This document shows positions 6,726 through 13,781 of a DNA stretch of 23,031 bases, piece by piece. This DNA comes from 2-01-FULL-39-28 sp964436165 (lineage in GTDB: Bacteria; Patescibacteriota; Minisyncoccia; 2-02-FULL-40-12; GWA2-44-9): positions 1-23,031 of the forward strand of contig CAYTBY010000018.1 of assembly GCA_964436165.1 (NCBI GenBank), read 5' to 3'. The notes below the pieces were generated by a model that saw nothing but the letters and a program-made list of their open reading frames with translations, was not told the origin of the DNA and did not search any database. The position numbers and the translations under genes are program-made. How positions within the stretch are numbered: the first letter of the stretch is position 1; the number at the start of each line of letters is the position of its first letter.

Positions 6726-6771
6726 CCCAAATTACAAATCCAAAATCACAAACAAAAGCTGGAAATTTGGG
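6726..6771. repeat. AT-rich inverted repeat in the VLPATS gene leader
   Basis: CCCAAATT (6726-6733) and AATTTGGG (6764-6771) can pair; between and around them are reiterated AAATC/AAATCC words. The same style of AT-rich spacer occurs at 9405-9460 and 17435-17550. It forms most of the 5' leader; no Shine-Dalgarno is visible before the ATG at 6713. Confidence 0.5.
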
Positions 6772-6801
6772 CTAAATTCAGGGGTTAAATATAATCTATA
6801 T

Positions 6802-6830
6802 ATTATACTATAACAAAGATTAAAAGTCAA
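6802..6830 (-). promoter_or_regulatory. Promoter of the VLPATS surface protein gene
   Basis: Minus strand TTGACT (6825-6830), 17-nt spacer, TATAAT (6802-6807). It shares TTGACT, spacing and the block TATAGTATAATATA with the promoter at 4622-4650, suggesting joint control. Start near 6795 gives a leader of about 82 nt. Confidence 0.85.
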
Positions 6831-6895
6831 TCAGCAAGTTAACGGCTTGGCATTCATGACATTGAAAGCATAACTATAACATGAGGAAATATTTA

Positions 6896-8173
6896 TTACA
6901 AATTTTGTCTTCCCTTGATAATATCTCTCAACACATTCAAGAGAGAGTTATGATCTTTCGACTGTTTCTCCGCTTCTTGCCAGTCGAAATCACCTCTTAC
7001 GTATTTTCTCGAATCAAGAGGTTTATCTTTCAATTCAAGGTTTTTCATCCCTATCTCTGAACCATAATAAATAACGGGGGAACCGGGCAAGCCAAAAAGT
7101 ATTTTAAAAATATTTAGTATTTTTTCTTTGTCGCCGTTGAATATTGTCCCCAGCCGCATTGATACGCCTCGTCCGTCCCTGAAAGAATATTTACCCTTCG
7201 GATCAAGCCAATCAAGCAATTCTAGCCTTTCTTCTTCTTTTTCGAGAGGGGTAAAGGTTATTTCATCATGATTACTTATAAATGTAGCCCACTGGCAATT
7301 GGAAGGAATATCGGAAGATTTTTTGACGACTTCTTTAAGAATCGAGGAGTCATTTCTTTTAACGGCAAGATGGATGTAAGACATTAAGCCAAAGTGAAAA
7401 ACCATATGACATTCATCGCCACTTCCAAAGTATTGCATAGTTTCTCGATAACGTCCCCCGGCTTCAGCCAAAAAGATAACTTCGGGCCAGTTTTTGTCTA
7501 AATGTAATCTTAATTTTTTTAATATCCGATGAACTTCCGGCAAGTGACGGCAATCTGTCCCCTCTCTTTTTACAAGGTGACCGACGGCGTCAAGCCGGAA
7601 TCCATCTACTCCTAATTCGGCCCAAAAATCTATTATTTTGATACTCTCCTTAAAAACTTCGGGATTGTCCCAATTCAAATCCGCTTGTTCATCAAAAAAG
7701 GTAGCATAATAATAATCTCCTGTTTTTTTATTAAATTTCCAATTCCCCGCAGTCATGTGGGAAAATGGATTATAGGCCAAACTAAATTCCTTGCCGGTTT
7801 CGGACCAAACAAAATAATCTCTTTTCGGGTTTTGCCTGGACGATGATGCCTCTTTAAACCACTGATGTTCAATAGAGACATGATTTAGGACAAAATCAAC
7901 AATGATCCTGATCCCGTTACCATGAGCTGCAGCTATGAATTCTTTAAAATTATCAAGCGTTCCCAATTCGCTTCGGACATTTAAATAATCAGATACGTCG
8001 TAACCGCCATCAACCATCGGCGAGGGGTAATGGGGCAAAAGCCAAATACAATTAATGCCGAGATTTTTTAAATAGGGCAGTTTTTCAACCATACCCTTAA
8101 AATTGCCGGCAAACTTGTCGACATAGACCTCATATATCACAGCTTTTTTCCACCAGAGATTTTTTGAATCCAT
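6896..8173 (-). CDS. GH13 alpha-amylase / trehalose-synthase-like glycosidase, 425 aa
   Basis: Cytoplasmic (no signal peptide) alpha-glucan-active (beta/alpha)8 barrel enzyme. The four GH13 regions are intact: DFVLNH (93-98), GFRLDAV (191-197) with nucleophile Asp195, FLAEA with acid/base Glu237, and SNHDE (300-304) with Asp303. The opening IYEVYVDKF and the QADLNWDNPEV segment resemble the trehalose synthase / maltose glucosyltransferase branch (GH13_16-like). At 425 residues it lacks most of the C-terminal domain of those enzymes, so exact substrate (maltose, trehalose or glycogen-derived maltodextrin) is uncertain. It belongs functionally with GlgA, GH57 and Pgi in this window. TATAAT ends 6 nt before the ATG, so the transcript is probably leaderless. 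Confidence 0.88.
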   Translation of the reverse strand: MDSKNLWWKKAVIYEVYVDKFAGNFKGMVEKLPYLKNLGINCIWLLPHYPSPMVDGGYDVSDYLNVRSELGTLDNFKEFIAAAHGNGIRIIVDFVLNHVSIEHQWFKEASSSRQNPKRDYFVWSETGKEFSLAYNPFSHMTAGNWKFNKKTGDYYYATFFDEQADLNWDNPEVFKESIKIIDFWAELGVDGFRLDAVGHLVKREGTDCRHLPEVHRILKKLRLHLDKNWPEVIFLAEAGGRYRETMQYFGSGDECHMVFHFGLMSYIHLAVKRNDSSILKEVVKKSSDIPSNCQWATFISNHDEITFTPLEKEEERLELLDWLDPKGKYSFRDGRGVSMRLGTIFNGDKEKILNIFKILFGLPGSPVIYYGSEIGMKNLELKDKPLDSRKYVRGDFDWQEAEKQSKDHNSLLNVLRDIIKGRQNL

Positions 8174-8174
8174 A

Positions 8175-8203
8175 TTGAAATTATATTAGATTTATAGTTT
8201 AAT
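8175..8203 (+). promoter_or_regulatory. Promoter of the 149-aa gene, overlapping the divergent GH13 promoter
   Basis: Plus strand TTGAAA (8175-8180), 17-nt spacer, TTTAAT (8198-8203). The -35 shares base 8180 with the -10 of the minus-strand GH13 promoter (8180-8185), so the two should exclude each other. It also shows that the upstream ATG at 8202, within the -10, cannot be the translation start. Confidence 0.7.
8180..8202 (-). promoter_or_regulatory. Promoter of the GH13 gene, apparently leaderless
   Basis: Minus strand TATAAT (8180-8185) ends 6 nt before the ATG at 8173. The -35 is weak. Start at or beside the initiation codon is expected. Confidence 0.6.
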
Positions 8204-8237
8204 GGGAACGGTTAGTTACATTTACAAGGAGCATAAC

Positions 8238-8687
8238 ATGACAAATGGGGACGAAACAGGGATCCCTATTTTGAATTTTTATATTGGTGAGTTGGAAAAA
8301 AGTTTAAGACAAAAATCTTTATTGAGCTTGGAAAGATTAGTGCATATCGTTGAATACATAAGATACTGCGACGAACTAGTTAGTACTAGATTTGAAGTCG
8401 TGAAACTACTTGAAGCCAAGGAATATTTTAATCGCTACTGCCAATATTGGATGAGAGGTATGGGTTTGTTAGTAATCCCCGAGGAACTTATAATAGGACT
8501 CAAAACAAAGATAGGACCAGCATCATCCAAGGAACCGAGAAAGATAAATATTCTTGTAGCGGCACCCAGCGTGCCCGATAGTCCTAGTCCGAAAAAGAAC
8601 TGGGAGATATCAGAAAACGACAGAAAATTCTTAAAATCTTTAAGGATAGCATCGGATATTTCTAAAGATGAGGATGACGGAGCATAA
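8238..8687 (+). CDS. Protein of unknown function, 149 aa
   Basis: I do not recognise the family. It is soluble, with a helical N-terminal half rich in Leu/Glu/Arg (about 10-85, including a Tyr/Cys-bearing YFNRYCQYWMRGMG segment), a Pro/Ser-rich linker and an acidic C-terminus (KDEDDGA). The start is set at 8238 because AAGGAG lies 6 nt upstream and because the alternative ATG at 8202 lies inside the promoter. It is transcribed divergently from GH13 and convergently with the DUF3105 gene. It is one of the few plus-strand genes here and among those using a Shine-Dalgarno, which may mean a different origin. Confidence 0.7.
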   Translation: MTNGDETGIPILNFYIGELEKSLRQKSLLSLERLVHIVEYIRYCDELVSTRFEVVKLLEAKEYFNRYCQYWMRGMGLLVIPEELIIGLKTKIGPASSKEPRKINILVAAPSVPDSPSPKKNWEISENDRKFLKSLRIASDISKDEDDGA

Positions 8688-8713
8688 ATCCTGGCTAGGC
8701 CAGGATTTTATTT
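8686..8713. terminator. Bidirectional terminator shared by two convergent genes
   Basis: AAATCCTGG (8686-8694) and CCAGGATTT (8700-8708) form a 9-bp stem with a 5-nt loop, A-rich before and T-rich after. It overlaps the stop codons of both the 149-aa gene (8685-8687) and the DUF3105 gene (8708-8710). Confidence 0.85.
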
Positions 8714-9370
8714 AGGCATTTTTGAGCCTGAAGATTTTTCATTTGATCCACGAAAATCTTTAAATCCGAAATCAGCTAATTTCTCCGGACCGGCAACGCC
8801 ACGATAGGCTTCGATAAATTCTTTGGCTTTCGCTTCATCAAGGACTTCCATTTTAAGTAAGTGTTCCCAGGCAACAAAAGCAATCGACGTATCATTGGCC
8901 AGACGCGGAGTCATGATGATTTTTGAACCGTAATCTTTGGCAATATCAGCTAGTTTCTCTATTGTCTCGGCTGGTAAATCAGGTTTATATGCAATCCAGA
9001 CGTGGCTATGTTCAAGATTATGGACGAGCTGTTCATCGGTAAATTCTTTATCATATATCCCCGTCTGAGCCGGTTGATCATAATGCCAACCGCCAGTCGG
9101 AGGATTGGAATTGTAGGCAGGATGCTGAGTGCCACCTTGAATATGATCTCGGGACTGGGCTTGGAAATATTCTCCTGGAGTTGGCCCTTCAAACGACGAT
9201 TTTTTAAAATAGTCATAAACCCACCAGATAAGTAATCCGGCAACCACGGCAAAAATAAGCCACTTGGTTAATTTGGCGCCCATTTTCTTAAGTCTTTCTT
9301 CTTTAGCAATTCTCTCCTTCTCTTCTCTCTTGGCGAAGTATTCGTTTTTAGACTCCGGATTATAGTCCAC
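8708..9370 (-). CDS. DUF3105 membrane-anchored protein, 220 aa
   Basis: Charged N-terminus (1-33), one membrane helix (about 35-52), then an extracytoplasmic DUF3105 domain. Signature residues are present: the HPAYNSNPPTGGWHY block (about 83-97) and LVHNLEHSHVWIAY (115-128), whose conserved His residues suggest metal binding. The family has no established function; it often occurs near redox and envelope proteins, and here a glutaredoxin gene lies directly upstream on the same strand, with thioredoxin/DipZ-like further up. The GTG start at 9370 is supported by GATAAT ending 6 nt upstream, giving a leaderless mRNA. Confidence 0.82.
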   Translation of the reverse strand: MDYNPESKNEYFAKREEKERIAKEERLKKMGAKLTKWLIFAVVAGLLIWWVYDYFKKSSFEGPTPGEYFQAQSRDHIQGGTQHPAYNSNPPTGGWHYDQPAQTGIYDKEFTDEQLVHNLEHSHVWIAYKPDLPAETIEKLADIAKDYGSKIIMTPRLANDTSIAFVAWEHLLKMEVLDEAKAKEFIEAYRGVAGPEKLADFGFKDFRGSNEKSSGSKMPK

Positions 9371-9376
9371 TGAACA

Positions 9377-9382
9377 ATTATC
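9377..9382 (-). promoter_or_regulatory. -10 box of the DUF3105 gene (leaderless)
   Basis: Minus strand GATAAT ends 6 nt before the GTG start, the same spacing as at several other genes of the window. No convincing -35 is visible. Confidence 0.45.
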
Positions 9383-9404
9383 AATTTAGAACAAACCTAC
9401 AATG

Positions 9405-9460
9405 ATTCATTGGAACATTGAAAATTCAATGAAAATTGAGAATTAAAAATTGAAAATTAA
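9405..9460. repeat. AT-rich spacer of ATTGAAAATT-type words
   Basis: Words such as ATTGAAAATT, AATGAAAATTG and ATTAAAAATTG are reiterated between the glutaredoxin and DUF3105 genes. No gene or clear hairpin is seen. Confidence 0.5.
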
Positions 9461-9687
9461 CTCAAGGCTTTATTAATTTCTTCGCGATTAAATCCTACCA
9501 CAAACTTGCCGTTGATTTCAATGATTGGCGCCGCAACCATCCCTGTTTTTGACATAACCAGTTGCTGGGCTTCCGGATTGCCGACCAAAGCAACCTCCTC
9601 ATACTGAAGATTTTTCGATTTAAAATAATCTTTGGCCATCTTGCAATAAGCACAAACTGGCGTTGTATAGATCCGGATTGGCATCAT
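9457..9687 (-). CDS. Glutaredoxin-like protein (NrdH type), 76 aa
   Basis: Small thioredoxin-fold redox protein. Beta strand MPIRIYTT leads to the CAYC active site (Cys12, Cys15), the cis-Pro lies in VAAPIIEI, and the GFNREEI segment ends the domain. Length is typical of NrdH/glutaredoxin-3-like proteins that reduce ribonucleotide reductase or other disulfides; the partner here cannot be told. The ATG overlaps the TGA of the pgi gene (ATGA), so the two are translationally coupled. An immediately following second ATG is an alternative start. Confidence 0.88.
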   Translation of the reverse strand: MMPIRIYTTPVCAYCKMAKDYFKSKNLQYEEVALVGNPEAQQLVMSKTGMVAAPIIEINGKFVVGFNREEINKALS

Positions 9688-11027
9688 AATTTCTTCAATA
9701 TTTCCCTTGTTTCACGTTTATAATCCTCGACCTTCGGCTGATCAAAGGCATTTACCCCCAATAACCTTGCCAAGTACATCGTCTCTATCATTTTCAACTG
9801 AAGATACTGGCCAAGTGAATCCTCGTTTATATCATGCATCACAATTTCTGAATAAGGTAGGGCGTTTTTCAAATAAGCTATCTTCACGCCGTAGAATATC
9901 GCCCCCATTATATCGGCGATGCTCTTGCCGTTTATATTATCAACCAAACCCGGCATAAAAAGCTCCGGCGGCAGTTGGGGAGAATTTTCTTTCTGGGCGG
10001 CATGGATAAACTGGGTAAATTTATTTCTCGGCCCGCTTAAAAACAGAGTTGCCGTCGAATGAAGATCGGTCGAACCGATGGAAACCAGGGGGGTAAGCCC
10101 GAAATTGACTTTTTCGTTGTTCAGATTGAACTCCTTGCCTGTACTTTCAGCTAAAAGCTGGGAATACCAGCGGCCGATAGTCTTTAATTCCGGGTTGAAA
10201 TAAAAACTGTTATAAATATCTAATCCCTTAGTGTAATGAACATAGCTGATTATAGCCGAGACCAAAGCCGGATTCCTAAACACATCTTTATCGGTACAGC
10301 GCTTAACCATTTCAGCCGCTCCTGACCAGAAGTTTTCAATATTAAAACCGGCCAAACCCAGAGGAAATAGCCCTACCGCCGAAAATACCGAATATCTGCC
10401 CCCGACTCTGCCGGCTATTTCGATAAGATCGAGGCCCTTTCCTTCGGCAATATTCCAAAGCTTGGAGCCTTTGTCGGTGGTAAAAATAAGACGACTGTTT
10501 ATCTGGTCGCCGAACCGCTTTTTCAATACGTCATAGACAGCCTCAAAATTAGCAACCGTCTCAGTCGTTTCTCCGGACTTGCTTATCATGTTAACAATTA
10601 CCTCCTCCGGACTGTTAATCTTGGTATTTAAAAAATTAACGGCCTGGGCTATTAACGGCGAAGAAACCGTATCAAGAAATATTATTTTTGCCGTCCCTTC
10701 GTGCATAAAAACATCAATGCCGCGCAAGGCCTGATACAAAGCCATCGTTCCTAGGTTGGAACCGCCGATCCCGACGACAATTATATATTTTAATTCCGGA
10801 TTTTTCTTTTCTTTTATTTTTTCGAGCAGAGCCGATTTAAAACGCTCGTCTAGAGGAAGGTTAACCGACGACTCATAATAGCCATAATCGAAACCCGTAT
10901 CGTCGCCTTGGGCAAGCTTCCAAACAAGATCAACGTAATCCTTGAGGGCGTTCTGGCCGGCCTCAAGCTGGGGTACCTCCACCCCGGAAGTGTTTTGATA
11001 AATTAGATCAATATCTCGATGTGGCAT
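9684..11027 (-). CDS. pgi: Glucose-6-phosphate isomerase, 447 aa
   Basis: Interconverts glucose-6-phosphate and fructose-6-phosphate in glycolysis and in the route to glycogen. Seen: sugar-isomerase (SIS) domain with IVVGIGGSNLG (83-93), the signature SKSGETTET (149-157) that binds phosphate, a second SIS domain with the ESTGKE glutamate, GSTDLHS with the ring-opening His, and the C-terminal DQPKVEDYK lysine. Length fits the shorter bacterial type. TGCTATAAT (an extended -10) ends 6 nt before the ATG, giving a leaderless mRNA, even though the thioredoxin-like gene ends only 17 nt upstream. The glutaredoxin gene overlaps its stop. Confidence 0.95.
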   Translation of the reverse strand: MPHRDIDLIYQNTSGVEVPQLEAGQNALKDYVDLVWKLAQGDDTGFDYGYYESSVNLPLDERFKSALLEKIKEKKNPELKYIIVVGIGGSNLGTMALYQALRGIDVFMHEGTAKIIFLDTVSSPLIAQAVNFLNTKINSPEEVIVNMISKSGETTETVANFEAVYDVLKKRFGDQINSRLIFTTDKGSKLWNIAEGKGLDLIEIAGRVGGRYSVFSAVGLFPLGLAGFNIENFWSGAAEMVKRCTDKDVFRNPALVSAIISYVHYTKGLDIYNSFYFNPELKTIGRWYSQLLAESTGKEFNLNNEKVNFGLTPLVSIGSTDLHSTATLFLSGPRNKFTQFIHAAQKENSPQLPPELFMPGLVDNINGKSIADIMGAIFYGVKIAYLKNALPYSEIVMHDINEDSLGQYLQLKMIETMYLARLLGVNAFDQPKVEDYKRETREILKKL

Positions 11028-11033
11028 AAATTC

Positions 11034-11042
11034 ATTATAGCA
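11034..11042 (-). promoter_or_regulatory. Extended -10 promoter of pgi (leaderless)
   Basis: Minus strand TGCTATAAT, with TATAAT at 11034-11039 ending 6 nt before the ATG. It fills the 17-nt gap to the upstream gene. Confidence 0.65.
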
Positions 11043-11044
11043 TA

Positions 11045-12133
11045 CTATCCAAACGTAAATGTAAACGCTTTAAGGCCGGGGCCTTCGATGATTATTTCGA
11101 GAATATGCTCCCCCGCTGTTGGATTATTGATGAGTTTGTATAAACGGCTGTCCTTGATAACGCCTTCCGATGTATCTTTAGAAATATCCTCTCCAGCCGA
11201 ACTTTCAAGGAGTTTACCGTCTTGGAGGATTTTTATCTTAACGCCCTTATCAGAACTAGCGACAAAATAAACCTCTTTCGAGTTATATTTAAATATTATC
11301 TTTGCGCCTTTTGAGGTATTTTGAGCATATTCATTGGCTATCTGCCACTGGCCGGTAAAATATAAAATATTGCTTCTTATTTCTGTTGGCTGGGAGAAAT
11401 TAAAAGTACCCGCTCTTCCGGGCGTACCGCTTCCAAAATTTTCGTTACGGCTTGAACCGAAATACGTTTCGGGACTGTTAACCTGAAGACCATTCTGTAC
11501 TTCTTCGGTAATACTTTCGGCCACTTTCCCCTCTTCGCCCAAAGCCGCCATTCTTTCATTCAGAAGTTCCTGTATTTTCATCTCCGTTCCTTTGTAATCC
11601 CCTTCGCCGATGTGGTCATAAACTATAAAACCATCAATGTCTATCAGATATTTGCGAGGCCAGTAGCGATTACCGTAAGCCCGCCAGGTTGAATAGTTAT
11701 TATCCTGAACTACTGGGTATTCAATCTCAAACTTTTGAACCGCCTTTAAAACATTGTCATAATTTTTTTCGAATTCGAATTCAGGCGTATGGACACCGAC
11801 AATCAATAAGCCCTTATCTTTATATTTATCCCACCAACTATTTAAATAAGGCGTGGTTCTTTGGCAATTTATACAGCTATAAGTCCAAAAATCTATCAGA
11901 ATAACTTTCTTGCCGATATAATCTCTCAGCCTAAATGGCTCAGTATTAATAAATCTTCCGACACCGCTCAACTCTTTGGCCGACTCATACATTTTTGCCT
12001 TCTCGACTTTGTTCATTTTCTCTATGTTAACAGCTTCTTCTCCGCTTGGATCTATCTCCGGTTTTTGGGCCTCAAAATACCAGATCCCTCCACCAATACC
12101 CGCCAAAACCACTATCAATATGATTTTTTTCAT
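11045..12133 (-). CDS. Membrane-anchored thioredoxin/TlpA-like protein with DipZ-type C-terminal domain, 362 aa
   Basis: N-terminal signal anchor (2-20), then a TlpA/AhpC-like thioredoxin domain with the WTYSCINC active site (Cys87, Cys90) and PRKYLID cis-Pro region, and a C-terminal beta domain (about 215-362, SPETYFGSSRNENF start, LYFTGQWQI, ending GPGLKAFTF) like the C-terminal part of DipZ proteins. It should act outside the membrane in disulfide reduction or exchange. DipZ itself has a CcdA-like membrane part that is missing here, so the electron donor would be another protein. TATAAT ends 7 nt before the ATG, again without Shine-Dalgarno. Confidence 0.87.
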   Translation of the reverse strand: MKKIILIVVLAGIGGGIWYFEAQKPEIDPSGEEAVNIEKMNKVEKAKMYESAKELSGVGRFINTEPFRLRDYIGKKVILIDFWTYSCINCQRTTPYLNSWWDKYKDKGLLIVGVHTPEFEFEKNYDNVLKAVQKFEIEYPVVQDNNYSTWRAYGNRYWPRKYLIDIDGFIVYDHIGEGDYKGTEMKIQELLNERMAALGEEGKVAESITEEVQNGLQVNSPETYFGSSRNENFGSGTPGRAGTFNFSQPTEIRSNILYFTGQWQIANEYAQNTSKGAKIIFKYNSKEVYFVASSDKGVKIKILQDGKLLESSAGEDISKDTSEGVIKDSRLYKLINNPTAGEHILEIIIEGPGLKAFTFTFG

Positions 12134-12140
12134 TTCGTTA

Positions 12141-12146
12141 ATTATA
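12141..12146 (-). promoter_or_regulatory. -10 box of the thioredoxin-like gene (leaderless)
   Basis: Minus strand TATAAT ends 7 nt before the ATG at 12133. It lies 22 nt from the -35 of the divergent def promoter. Confidence 0.6.
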
Positions 12147-12168
12147 CCCTATTTCTTAAACTTTTACA

Positions 12169-12197
12169 TTGCAATACACGCGTGGTTTTGATATGAT
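12169..12197 (+). promoter_or_regulatory. Promoter of the peptide deformylase gene
   Basis: Plus strand TTGCAA (12169-12174), 17-nt spacer, TATGAT (12192-12197). A leader of about 30 nt follows with AAAGGACGG before the ATG. Confidence 0.65.
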
Positions 12198-12233
12198 AAC
12201 CTAGGTGTAGATTAGGGAGAAAGGACGGTTTTT

Positions 12234-12782
12234 ATGAAGATATTGCCGCGTACACAATTTGGTGATCCGATACTACGAAAGAAAGCTGAAAAAGTTACTG
12301 AGTCAAAAATTAGAGATCTAAAATTTCAAGCACTTATCAAACAAATGTTCTTTACAATGCGACGAAGTGGAGGAGTAGGACTTGCCGCTCCACAAATAGG
12401 AATTCCTTTACAGCTAGCAGTACTTCGGGTAAATAAAACTCCGATACGTCCGCACGTTAAATCTCTACCGCCAACGGTAATTATAAATCCAGAAATTATT
12501 AAAACGACGGAGGAAACAGAAAACGATTGGGAGGGTTGTTTAAGTCTGCCAAAAGTACGCGGGCTAGTTCCAAGATACAAAAAGATTAAAGTAAGATATA
12601 CCGACGAAAATAGTAAAACACAGATTAGGGAGTTCGACGGTTTTATTGCTCGAGTGTTCCAGCACGAAATTGATCATTTAAACGGCACGGTATATGTAGA
12701 TAGAATGGAAGATATGAAAACCCTGATGACCTTCCAAGAGTTTAAGAAAAGAATCGCTGGTAAGGGACTAGAGAGCAGATAA
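12234..12782 (+). CDS. def: Peptide deformylase, 182 aa
   Basis: Removes the N-formyl group from nascent proteins; metal-dependent and cytoplasmic. All three motifs are present: GVGLAAPQIG (47-56), EGCLSLP (100-106) with metal ligand Cys102, and HEIDHLNG (144-151) with His144, Glu145 and His148. Length is normal. It has a Shine-Dalgarno (AAAGGA) about 8 nt upstream of the ATG and its own promoter, and is followed by an intrinsic terminator, so it is a single-gene unit. It is transcribed opposite to most of the neighbourhood. Confidence 0.95.
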   Translation: MKILPRTQFGDPILRKKAEKVTESKIRDLKFQALIKQMFFTMRRSGGVGLAAPQIGIPLQLAVLRVNKTPIRPHVKSLPPTVIINPEIIKTTEETENDWEGCLSLPKVRGLVPRYKKIKVRYTDENSKTQIREFDGFIARVFQHEIDHLNGTVYVDRMEDMKTLMTFQEFKKRIAGKGLESR

Positions 12783-12797
12783 AAAACAACCCTAGAC

Positions 12798-12836
12798 AAC
12801 CCGCCGCGTCTTCAAACCCGGCGGGTTTTTATTATT
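12798..12836 (+). terminator. Terminator after def
   Basis: AACCCGCCG (12798-12806) pairs with CGGCGGGTT (12819-12827), loop 12 nt, followed by TTTATTATT. Confidence 0.8.
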
Positions 12837-12862
12837 CACTTTATAAACCTACTAGACAATCA

Positions 12863-12898
12863 GTTAAACATCCATCGGTTAAACATCCGATGTTTAAC
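12863..12898. repeat. REP palindrome upstream of the transposase, one full and one half copy
   Basis: A perfect palindrome (12878-12898; arms GTTAAACATC and GATGTTTAAC around one C) is preceded by a broken copy, GTTAAACATCCATCGG (12863-12878). Confidence 0.85.
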
Positions 12899-12911
12899 AT
12901 GAAGACATAAT

Positions 12912-12932
12912 GTTAGACATCCGATGTTTAAC
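12912..12932. repeat. REP palindrome at the transposase promoter
   Basis: Same palindrome with one change (GTTAGACATC ... GATGTTTAAC). It ends 4 nt before the -10 box of the transposase gene, so a protein bound here would cover the promoter. Confidence 0.85.
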
Positions 12933-12934
12933 AT

Positions 12935-12942
12935 GATATACA
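12935..12942 (+). promoter_or_regulatory. -10 box of the REP-associated transposase gene (leaderless)
   Basis: Plus strand TATACA (12937-12942), preceded by TGA (12934-12936) as an extended -10, ends 6 nt before the ATG at 12949. The -35 region would lie in the REP palindrome. Confidence 0.5.
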
Positions 12943-12948
12943 CGAATA

Positions 12949-13620
12949 ATGCGTAGAGATAACCTTGCTCCCGGAGAATACTATCATGTATTCAACAGGG
13001 GCAATAACAAACAAGATATATTTATAGACCGAAGGGATTGGGCTAGATTGTTGTTTCTGGTTATTTATTTTCAATCTCCTTTAAATTTTTATAATATGGG
13101 TCGTCAGATTTCTTACTTTGTTAAACATCGGATGTTTAACATTCCAGATGATGTTGAAGCTGATATTATTAAAAACAGGGCTGTCGAATTGGTGGGTTTT
13201 ACTTTAATGCCGAACCACTTCCATCTCATCCTACGCGAATTAAAAGAAGGGGGCATTTCTAAATATATGCAAAGGATTTTAAATGCTTATACTAAATATT
13301 TTAATACTAGACACGAAAAAGTTGGCCACCTTTTTCAGGGTCCGTATAAAATGGTACGCATTAGCAATAATGAACAATTACTATATTTATCTACTTATAT
13401 TCACCACAACCCCAGAGAACTTAAAGATTGGAGAGATAAGGAGGATAGCTACCCATGGTCTAGCTATCAGGACTATATAACAGAAAATCGATGGAATAAA
13501 CTTTTAGAGAACTCAATCGTCATGGAACAATTTAAAAATAAAAATGGTTATAGACAATTTGTAAAAACGAGCCCAGCAAAGAACCTTTTAGACGAAGAAC
13601 TTATGATAGATAGCGAGTGA
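12949..13620 (+). CDS. REP-associated tyrosine transposase (RAYT, Y1/HUH family), 223 aa
   Basis: Single-strand DNA nuclease of the IS200-like Y1 transposase group that mobilises or maintains REP palindromes. Visible: N-terminal GEYYHVFNRGNNKQDIF (typical of the family), the HUH motif PNHFHLIL with His90 and His92, and the catalytic helix LNAYTKYFN with Tyr114 and Tyr117 as candidate nucleophiles, then GHLFQGPYK. Length is normal and the frame is intact. Copies of a 21-bp palindrome lie upstream (two full), downstream (one) and inside the gene (13120-13140), where it encodes VKHRMFN at residues 58-64. The in-gene copy lies in a stretch between the first strand and the HUH strand that is variable in the family, which explains why it is tolerated. 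Initiation appears leaderless. Confidence 0.9.
   Translation: MRRDNLAPGEYYHVFNRGNNKQDIFIDRRDWARLLFLVIYFQSPLNFYNMGRQISYFVKHRMFNIPDDVEADIIKNRAVELVGFTLMPNHFHLILRELKEGGISKYMQRILNAYTKYFNTRHEKVGHLFQGPYKMVRISNNEQLLYLSTYIHHNPRELKDWRDKEDSYPWSSYQDYITENRWNKLLENSIVMEQFKNKNGYRQFVKTSPAKNLLDEELMIDSE
13120..13140. repeat. REP palindrome inside the transposase reading frame
   Basis: Perfect copy of the flanking palindrome with G at the centre, i.e. in the opposite orientation. It is in frame and length 21 (seven codons), so it does not disrupt the protein. Confidence 0.9.
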
Positions 13621-13640
13621 CGTATAACTCAATAATATAA

Positions 13641-13674
13641 AAGTGTTAAACATCCGATGTTTAACACTTTTATT
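13641..13674. repeat. REP palindrome downstream of the transposase, doubling as terminator
   Basis: The 21-bp palindrome (13645-13665) is extended on both sides to arms AAAAGTGTTAAACATC and GATGTTTAACACTTTT, followed by TATTG. It lies 20 nt past the transposase stop and abuts the end of the DGR template repeat at 13673. Confidence 0.85.
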
Positions 13675-13781
13675 GTTGACATCGCGATCGTTGTCGAGCC
13701 AGTTGTAGTTCCAGTTCCACGAACCGTCGTTGTTGAAGTAGAGGTAAAGCGTGTAACGATTGCCGTTCGGGCCGCGCAGTT
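13673..13781 (-). repeat. DGR template repeat (TR)
   Basis: Untranslated copy of the 3' part of the gene at 14169-14840 (offset exactly 527 bp, no gaps). Over 13685-13781 (97 bp) there are 16 differences, and all 16 are A in this copy on the minus strand (changed to G 7, T 7, C 2 in the gene). Ten further As in the core are unchanged; no C, G or T differs. The 3' edge 13679-13684 has four non-A differences, then two more A changes at 13676-13677, and homology stops at 13672 where the REP hairpin begins. This one-sided pattern is the signature of adenine-specific mutagenesis with this copy as template; AAC and TAC codons at the variable positions are typical of DGR templates. Confidence 0.93.

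Noticed and set aside
12949..13620. Possibility that this gene is the DGR reverse transcriptase
   Set aside because: It has an HUH motif (PNHFHL) and Y1 transposase features, and no reverse transcriptase YxDD-type motif; it is also on the opposite strand to TR.
12863..13665. Repeated 21-mers as a CRISPR array
   Set aside because: The copies are irregularly spaced, inverted and partly coding, with a RAYT gene between. They are REP palindromes.
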